NCBI GenBank assembly: GCA_003567075.1
Contig: PXAU01000058.1
Location: 1 to 20,611, forward strand
Direction of reading: 5' to 3'
DNA from: Trueperaceae bacterium
Lineage (GTDB): Bacteria; Deinococcota; Deinococci; Deinococcales; Trueperaceae
Length of the DNA: 20,611 bases
In this document: piece after piece, positions 16,426-20,611 of the stretch
How the letters are laid out: each line of letters begins with the position of its first letter
How positions within the stretch are numbered: the stretch's first letter is position 1
Made by a program: the position numbers and the translations under genes
Notes under the pieces: generated by a model
Database searches by the model: none
Told to the model about the DNA's origin: nothing
What the model saw: only the letters and a program-made list of their open reading frames with translations

Positions 16426-17481
16426 ATGCGACATTCGGTGCGCGTGCCCGAGTGGGCGGTCTCGATCATCAGCGACTTCACCGACATGCACCGCGCTCCG
16501 CGACCCGTGTCGGCCGCCCGCGTGCCCCGCTTCACGCTGGCGCTGCCGGACGACGTGCGCTTCGAGTACGCCTTCGTCGACCGGGGCGGACGCGTGCGGG
16601 CCGACCCCGACTACGGTGCCAGCGGCGCCAACCCCTGGTATCCCGAGCTCACCGAGGTGCGCGGCCCCGGCTACGCGCCGCACCCGCTGGCCGATCCGCC
16701 GGTCGCCACGCCGGCCTGGCGCGCCTTGCGCTGGCGGCTCGAGGCGCCCGGCTTCGACACGCCGCGTCGCGTGCAGGTGCTCTCGCCGCCGGACCAGCCG
16801 GGCCCGCTGCCGGTGGTGGTCCTCCACGACGGTATCGCCTACCAGCGCCTGGTGCGCGCCGCCGACGTGCTGGCGGTCTTGGTGGCCGAAGGGCGCGCAC
16901 GGCCCGCCCACCTGGTGTTCAGCGAGCCCAGCGAGCGTTTGGTCGAGTACGCCTGGGACGAGCGCCACCTGGGGTTCGTGCGGCGCGTGCTGCGGCCGCG
17001 GATCGAGGCCGAGTTGGCCGTGGACGGTACCTGGATCGCGATGGGCGCCAGTCTCGGAGGCTTGGCGTCGGCCACGCTGGCGCTGCACGACCCCGAGGCC
17101 TGGACGGTCGTGGTGGCGCAGGGCGGCGCCTTCCTGGGCGTGCCCGAGGAGCGGCGCCATCACGGCGTGAAGCACGCCTGGCTGTTGGATCGGCTGCGTG
17201 CCGGCGCCGCCTCGCCGGCGCAGCACTGGGTGCTCGACGTCGGCACGCTCGATTGGCTCCACGACGTCAACCATCGGGTACGCGACGCGCTCGCCTCGCA
17301 TGGCGTGCCGGTCACGTACAGCGAGCGCTCGGCCGGACACAACTGGGGCTGCTGGCGCGACGGCGTCGCCGGCGCTCTGGCGGCAGCCTTGCCGGCCGAC
17401 GGTACGCATGCGCTCAGCCTGCCGGCGCCCGGGACGGCGCGCGCGGGGCTCGAGCGAGAGGTGCCGTCCCCCGGTCCCTGA
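16426..17481 (+). CDS. Enterochelin-esterase-like (Fes/esterase D) hydrolase
   Basis: The protein has 351 residues. Residues 30-90 resemble the N-terminal beta-sandwich of Fes-type esterases (RFTLALPDDVRFEYAF). The catalytic half starts with RRVQVLSPPD (114-123) and PVVVLHDGIAY (129-139), then RLVEYAWDERHLGFV (171-185). The nucleophile is Ser209 in GASLGG, a candidate acid is Asp271 in WVLDVGTLDW, and the histidine is His305 in AGHNWGCWRD. In Enterobacteria Fes opens ferric enterobactin; many relatives act on other esters. No siderophore gene is near, so the substrate is open. There is no signal peptide, pointing to the cytoplasm. ATG 16426 is set by the TAGCGT box 6 bases upstream. The last codons lie inside a tandem repeat. 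Confidence 0.87.
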   Translation: MRHSVRVPEWAVSIISDFTDMHRAPRPVSAARVPRFTLALPDDVRFEYAFVDRGGRVRADPDYGASGANPWYPELTEVRGPGYAPHPLADPPVATPAWRALRWRLEAPGFDTPRRVQVLSPPDQPGPLPVVVLHDGIAYQRLVRAADVLAVLVAEGRARPAHLVFSEPSERLVEYAWDERHLGFVRRVLRPRIEAELAVDGTWIAMGASLGGLASATLALHDPEAWTVVVAQGGAFLGVPEERRHHGVKHAWLLDRLRAGAASPAQHWVLDVGTLDWLHDVNHRVRDALASHGVPVTYSERSAGHNWGCWRDGVAGALAAALPADGTHALSLPAPGTARAGLEREVPSPGP

Positions 17482-17512
17482 GGCGTCGTCCCCCGGCCCC
17501 TGAGGTGCCGTC
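17458..17512. repeat. Imperfect tandem repeat, 22-bp unit, 2.5 copies
   Basis: Units 17458-17479 and 17480-17501 differ at 3 of 22 positions; a third partial copy (GAGGTGCCGTC) runs to 17512. The first unit spans the end of the esterase gene and its TGA, and each unit junction recreates CCCTGA. Slipped-strand duplication at the 3' end of the gene is the likely origin. A GCCGTCCC in unit one can also pair with GGGACGGC at 17431-17438, within the esterase gene. Confidence 0.75.
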
Positions 17513-17528
17513 TGGGTCGGCCGCGCGA

Positions 17529-17534
17529 TAGCAT
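17529..17534 (+). promoter_or_regulatory. -10 box (TAGCAT) of fumC
   Basis: TAGCAT ends 7 bases before the ATG at 17542 with no ribosome-binding site. The 60-base gap before fumC otherwise contains the tandem repeat. Confidence 0.6.
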
Positions 17535-17541
17535 CGGCGGC

Positions 17542-18930
17542 ATGAGCGAGTTCCGCATCGAGAAGGACACGATGGGCGAGGTGCAGGTCCCGGCCGACAG
17601 GTACTGGGGGGCCCAGACGCAGCGGTCGCTGCGCAACTTCCGCATCGGCGACGAGCGCATGCCGCTCGAGCTGATTCACGCCTTCGCCGTGCTGAAGAAG
17701 GCCGCCGCGCGCACGAACGCCGAGCTGACCGACTTCGCGCCCGGGAAGGCCGAGGCGATCGCGGCGGTGTGCGACGAGATCGAGGCCGGCGCGCTCGACG
17801 ACCACTTCCCGCTGGTGGTGTGGCAGACCGGCTCGGGCACGCAGTCGAACATGAACGTCAACGAGGTGATCGCCAACCGCGCGATCGAGCGCTTGGGCGG
17901 CGACCTCGGCAGCAAGACCCCCATCCACCCGAACGACGACGTCAACCGCTCGCAGTCGTCCAACGACACCTTCCCGACGGCGATGCACATCGCCGCGGTG
18001 CGGGCGTTCGAGGGTCACACCCTGCCCGAGTTGCGCCGCTTGCAGGCTGCGCTGGAGGCCAAGGCGGCGGCGTGGGACAACGTGGTCAAGATCGGCCGCA
18101 CCCACCTCATGGACGCCACGCCCGTGACCTTGGGGCAGGAGTTCTCGGGCTACGCGACCCAGGTGGCGAAAGGCATCGAGGTGGTGGAGCGCAGCCTCGA
18201 TCACCTGTACGAGCTGGCGCTCGGCGGCACCGCCGTCGGAACCGGCCTGAACGCCCCGGCAGGCTTCGGCGTGCGGGTGGCTGCGGTGATCGCTGAGCTG
18301 ACCGGCCTGCCGTTCCGGCACGCCGACAACACCTTCGAGGCGCTCTCGGCGCACGACGCCGTGGTGGAGGCCTCGGGCGCGCTCAAGCGCGTGGCGGTGT
18401 CGCTCATGCACGTCGCCAACAACGTGCGGCTGCTGGCCTCGGGCCCGCGCTGTGGCATCGGCGAGCTGCGCCTGCCCGAGAACGAACCAGGGTCCTCGAT
18501 CATGCCTGGCAAGGTGAACCCCACGCAGGCCGAGGCCCTGACGATGGTGTGCGCCGAAGTGATCGGCAACGACGCCGCCATCAGCCTCGCCGGCACCCAC
18601 GGGCACTTCCAGCTGAACGTGTTCAAGCCGGTCATGGCCTTCAACTTGCTGCGCAGCGCGCGGCTCCTCGGCGACGCCGCTGGCTCGTTCACGGACCACT
18701 GCGTGATGGGCGCCGAGGCCGACATCCCGCGCGCCCGCAAGCACCTCGACGAGTCGCTGATGCTGGTTACGGCGCTCAACAGCGTGATCGGCTACGAGAA
18801 GGCGGCCCAGATCGCGCAGAAGGCCCATCGCGAGGGGACGACGTTGAAGGCCGCGGCGCTGGCGCTGGGCCATCTCGACGAAGCGACCTTCGACCGGGTG
18901 GTGGTACCCGAGCGGATGCTCGGGCGCTGA
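17542..18930 (+). CDS. fumC: Class II fumarate hydratase
   Basis: The 462-residue enzyme interconverts fumarate and malate in the TCA cycle. It opens with FRIEKDTMGEVQVPADRYWGAQ-type sequence typical of FumC, then SGSGTQSNMNVNEV, HPNDDVNRSQSSNDTFPTAMH, KIGRTHLMDATPVTLGQEF and the signature GSSIMPGKVNPTQ (residues 317-329), whose loop holds the catalytic serine. The length matches the iron-free, oxygen-stable tetrameric class. Start ATG 17542 follows TAGCAT by 7 bases. It stands as a single gene. PurB earlier in the window releases fumarate, which this enzyme can recycle, but there is no sign of shared control beyond the same promoter type. Confidence 0.97.
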   Translation: MSEFRIEKDTMGEVQVPADRYWGAQTQRSLRNFRIGDERMPLELIHAFAVLKKAAARTNAELTDFAPGKAEAIAAVCDEIEAGALDDHFPLVVWQTGSGTQSNMNVNEVIANRAIERLGGDLGSKTPIHPNDDVNRSQSSNDTFPTAMHIAAVRAFEGHTLPELRRLQAALEAKAAAWDNVVKIGRTHLMDATPVTLGQEFSGYATQVAKGIEVVERSLDHLYELALGGTAVGTGLNAPAGFGVRVAAVIAELTGLPFRHADNTFEALSAHDAVVEASGALKRVAVSLMHVANNVRLLASGPRCGIGELRLPENEPGSSIMPGKVNPTQAEALTMVCAEVIGNDAAISLAGTHGHFQLNVFKPVMAFNLLRSARLLGDAAGSFTDHCVMGAEADIPRARKHLDESLMLVTALNSVIGYEKAAQIAQKAHREGTTLKAAALALGHLDEATFDRVVVPERMLGR

Positions 18931-18949
18931 CGCGCGGCTCGCTTCAGCG
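18925..18949. terminator. Possible bidirectional hairpin between convergent stop codons
   Basis: CGCTGA (18925-18930) and TCAGCG (18944-18949) are inverted repeats with a 13-base loop; each arm contains the stop codon of one of the two convergent genes. There is no run of T on either side, so an intrinsic terminator is only a suggestion. Confidence 0.3.
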
Positions 18950-19750
18950 GCGCCGGTCGAGGACCTCGGCGTCGTCCGGCAGCCAGGTGACCTCGGCTGC
19001 GTCGAGGCCGGTGTCCACCTCGATCATCACGAGGCGCACGTCGGCGAAGTGCTCGTCCTCGCTGGCGTAGAAGACCAGCCGGAGCGGCAACCAGTCACTG
19101 GCATCGATCATCGCGATCGCCACCTGGACGTTGGCGGCGGGGTCGAGGTTGGTGAAGCGCAGCGTGTACCGCTCGCCCTGCGCACCTGCTTCGACCCCGT
19201 CCACGCTGGCCTCCCAGCCCGCGAACACGCTTCCAAGGTCGAGGTCCAGCACGAAGGCTTCGCCCTCTGGGAAGAGACCGCCGAAGGCTTGCGGGTCGTC
19301 GGCGTCGTACACGGCCACCTGGTTGGTCAGGAAGGTGTAGTTGCGGATCTCGTCGTCGGCGAGCACGATCATGTTGTCGGCGAGCGCGTCGGGCTGGACG
19401 ATGTAGAGGCTGGCGGCCGGCAGCGACGGGATCGCCAGCACCTCGATCTCGACGGCGATCCGTTGTCCGGCCTCGTCCAGGAGTTCGCCCTCGAGCACGA
19501 AACTGATGTCCTGCAGGCGCTCCAGGCGCGCCTCGAGTTCGCCGAGGACGGCCTCGGCGTCGAGCGACTCGGCCCTCGCGGTGCTGGCGATCAGTAGCAG
19601 GGCCACCGTCATGGCGGCGGCCACCGCCAGGAGGGCGCCGGCGATGCCTGCGGCGATCTCGGCCGGGCCCCTGGGTGGCGACCGCAGCGCGGCGACCCTG
19701 GGCGCATGGCAGGAAGCGGTACGGCTCGGGGTGCGATGTGCGTCGCTCAT
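18944..19750 (-). CDS. LolA-like exported protein (outer-membrane lipoprotein carrier / sorting family)
   Basis: The protein has 268 residues. After a long polar N-terminus (1-32) comes a hydrophobic stretch (33-57) and a likely signal cleavage ASTARA/ES. The mature part begins with a helix (VLGELEARLERLQDISF, 68-84), then strand-rich sequence EGELLDEAGQRIAVEIEVL and the surface-type segment QPDALADNMIVLADDEIRNYTFLTNQVAVYD (119-149). This matches LolA/LppX-like proteins, whose open beta barrel binds acyl chains. It should act in the periplasm-like space on lipoproteins or lipids. ATG 19750 is chosen by a GATACT box 7 bases upstream; an ATG at 19819 would add 23 arginine-rich residues and is less likely. 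Its end faces fumC with 13 bases between. Confidence 0.75.
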   Translation of the reverse strand: MSDAHRTPSRTASCHAPRVAALRSPPRGPAEIAAGIAGALLAVAAAMTVALLLIASTARAESLDAEAVLGELEARLERLQDISFVLEGELLDEAGQRIAVEIEVLAIPSLPAASLYIVQPDALADNMIVLADDEIRNYTFLTNQVAVYDADDPQAFGGLFPEGEAFVLDLDLGSVFAGWEASVDGVEAGAQGERYTLRFTNLDPAANVQVAIAMIDASDWLPLRLVFYASEDEHFADVRLVMIEVDTGLDAAEVTWLPDDAEVLDRRR

Positions 19751-19757
19751 GCCGTCC

Positions 19758-19763
19758 AGTATC
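19758..19763 (-). promoter_or_regulatory. Putative -10 box (GATACT) of the LolA-like gene
   Basis: GATACT matches TATAAT at four positions and ends 7 bases before the ATG at 19750. It departs from the TAGCNT form of the other genes and is the weakest of the set. Confidence 0.35.
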
Positions 19764-19795
19764 GCCCGGCCAGGTGAGCGCCAGCGTCGGCGGCA

Positions 19796-19809
19796 TGAAC
19801 GTCGGTTCA
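19796..19809. other. Short palindrome TGAAC-GTCG-GTTCA between divergent envelope genes
   Basis: A perfect 5-bp inverted repeat with a 4-base centre lies almost midway in the 120-base gap between the LolA-like gene and the DUF4384/PEGA gene, about 50 bases from either likely transcription start. It could be a shared regulator site; symmetry and position are the only support. Confidence 0.3.
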
Positions 19810-19844
19810 GGAGTTTCACACGGCGGAGCAGGGGGGTGCGCTGC

Positions 19845-19850
19845 TAGCGT
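19845..19850 (+). promoter_or_regulatory. Extended -10 box (TGcTAGCGT) of the DUF4384/PEGA gene
   Basis: TAGCGT with upstream TGC lies 20 bases before the ATG at 19871, so the mRNA should have a short leader of roughly 10-15 bases, enough for the ribosome-binding site at 19858-19866. Confidence 0.5.
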
Positions 19851-19857
19851 AGGTGGC

Positions 19858-19866
19858 GAGGAGGTG
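19858..19866 (+). promoter_or_regulatory. Strong ribosome-binding site (GAGGAGGTG) of the DUF4384/PEGA gene
   Basis: The AGGAGG core is 6 bases before the ATG at 19871 and decides this start. Like gyrA, this gene is led by a Shine-Dalgarno site while most neighbours appear leaderless. Confidence 0.75.
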
Positions 19867-19870
19867 CCGC

Positions 19871-20611
19871 ATGCACCGCTTGCGCATCGTGCTTGCATTC
19901 ACCGTGCTCTTCGCCGCGCTCGCCGGGGCCATGGCGCAGCGCATCGTCATCAGCCCGCGGGCGATCGTCGTCAACCCGCTGCCGGAGTTCGAGGTCGAGG
20001 TCTTCGTCGATCGTGACCCGAGCGGCCGCAGCGCGCCGAGCTACGCCGTCGGCGAGTCGATCGAGATCGGCGTGCGTGTCAGCGAGGACGCCTACGTCTA
20101 CCTGTTCAGCATCAGCGCTGGTGGCGAAGTGGTCCAGATCCTGCCCAACCGCTTCGACGAGGCAGGTCGCGACAACTTCCTGCGTGCTGATCAAACCGCC
20201 TACTTCCCGCCCCGCGACGCCCGCTACACCTACGTGGTGGATCCGCCGACCGGCTTGGCCAAGGTGATCGCGGGGGCCTCGAAGCGCGAGCTGGACACCC
20301 GCACGCTGGCGCGCTTCGAGACCGAGCGGGACTTCCAGGCGACGTCGGACATCGGCGAGGAGGGCTTCGCGCGGGCGCTCTCCATCGTCGTGCGGCCGCT
20401 GCCCCAGCAGGACTGGGTCACCTCGACCGCGCTCTACTACGTCGGTCGAGCGCCGGCTCAACCCGCCTACGGCACGCTCGACATCACCTCGAACCCGCGC
20501 GGCGCCGAGATCTACGTGGGTGGCGAGTTCGCCGGCTTCGCCCCGGTGCGCTGGGGTGAGCGGCCCGGCAACGTGACGGTCGAGGCGCGGGCGCAGGGCT
20601 ACGAGACCGAG
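19871..20611 (+). CDS. Secreted DUF4384 and PEGA domain protein, partial (C-terminus off the right edge)
   Basis: The frame is open from ATG 19871 to the window end, 247 codons. Residues 1-22 are a signal peptide (hydrophobic 6-20, cleavage AMA/Q). Residues 57-140 have the DUF4384 pattern: YAVGESIEIGVRVSEDAYVYLF followed by GEVVQILPN and FPPRDARYTYVVDPPTG. This is a beta-sandwich often found in exported proteins and next to kinases or envelope components. From residue 200 a PEGA repeat begins: YGTLDITSNPRGAEIYVGGEF, GFAPVRW and VEARAQGYE, still running at the edge. PEGA units are small beta domains of surface and S-layer-like proteins. It should lie outside the inner membrane. The divergent LolA-like neighbour also points to the envelope. 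Binding partner and full length are unknown. Confidence 0.85.
   Translation, partial: MHRLRIVLAFTVLFAALAGAMAQRIVISPRAIVVNPLPEFEVEVFVDRDPSGRSAPSYAVGESIEIGVRVSEDAYVYLFSISAGGEVVQILPNRFDEAGRDNFLRADQTAYFPPRDARYTYVVDPPTGLAKVIAGASKRELDTRTLARFETERDFQATSDIGEEGFARALSIVVRPLPQQDWVTSTALYYVGRAPAQPAYGTLDITSNPRGAEIYVGGEFAGFAPVRWGERPGNVTVEARAQGYETE

Noticed and set aside
15187..18873. A minus-strand open frame through the MalY-type gene, esterase and fumC that joins the glycosylase frame to give over 1,400 codons.
   Set aside because: It is antisense to fumC and the esterase and out of frame with the MalY-type gene, and shows no conserved motifs. Only its last part, 14470-15186, is a real gene.

Overview
This is a very GC-rich window, about 20.6 kb, packed almost end to end with genes. 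It looks like chromosomal DNA of a Deinococcota-type bacterium, possibly a Truepera relative. Four things point there. A diverged protein resembling the DdrA/Rad52 family is present, as is a family 5 (UdgB-type) uracil-DNA glycosylase. Secreted DUF4384/PEGA and LolA-like envelope proteins suggest a cell with an outer envelope layer. Most genes carry a TANNNT -10 box only 5 to 8 bases before the start codon, the leaderless-mRNA layout known from Deinococcus. The lineage is an inference; there is no rRNA to confirm it.

Layout. Positions 1-2959 (minus) hold a partial EamA-type transporter behind an unrecognised 830-residue membrane protein. Positions 3095-4578 (plus) hold a two-gene operon of the DdrA/Rad52-like protein and a metallophosphatase, overlapping by 4 bases, with a palindrome directly upstream of the -10 box. 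Positions 4643-8781 (minus) carry ftsE, a nucleoside hydrolase and gyrA. gyrA is interrupted by one in-frame TAA where a tyrosine codon is expected. Positions 8974-13269 (plus) carry an ornithine cyclodeaminase-family protein, then purB, purC and purS, then an alpha/beta hydrolase whose nucleophile serine is replaced by glycine. Positions 13253-16373 (minus) carry a MalY/PatB-type PLP enzyme, the uracil-DNA glycosylase and an RlmI-like RNA methyltransferase, overlapping head to tail. Positions 16426-18930 (plus) carry a Fes-type esterase and fumC. Positions 18944-19750 (minus) carry a LolA-like exported protein, and a DUF4384/PEGA protein runs off the right end.

How the genes relate. Most of the content is housekeeping: purine synthesis (purB, purC, purS), fumarate hydration, DNA topology and base-excision repair. 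purB yields both fumarate and AICAR/AMP, and fumC consumes fumarate. DNA maintenance is represented three times (DdrA/Rad52-like, gyrase, UDG). I saw no mobile element, CRISPR array, tRNA, rRNA or prophage. The least ordinary items are the DdrA-like/phosphatase operon with its putative operator, the gyrA nonsense codon, the catalytically impaired hydrolase and the uniform leaderless promoter grammar. No intergenic gap exceeds 192 bases.
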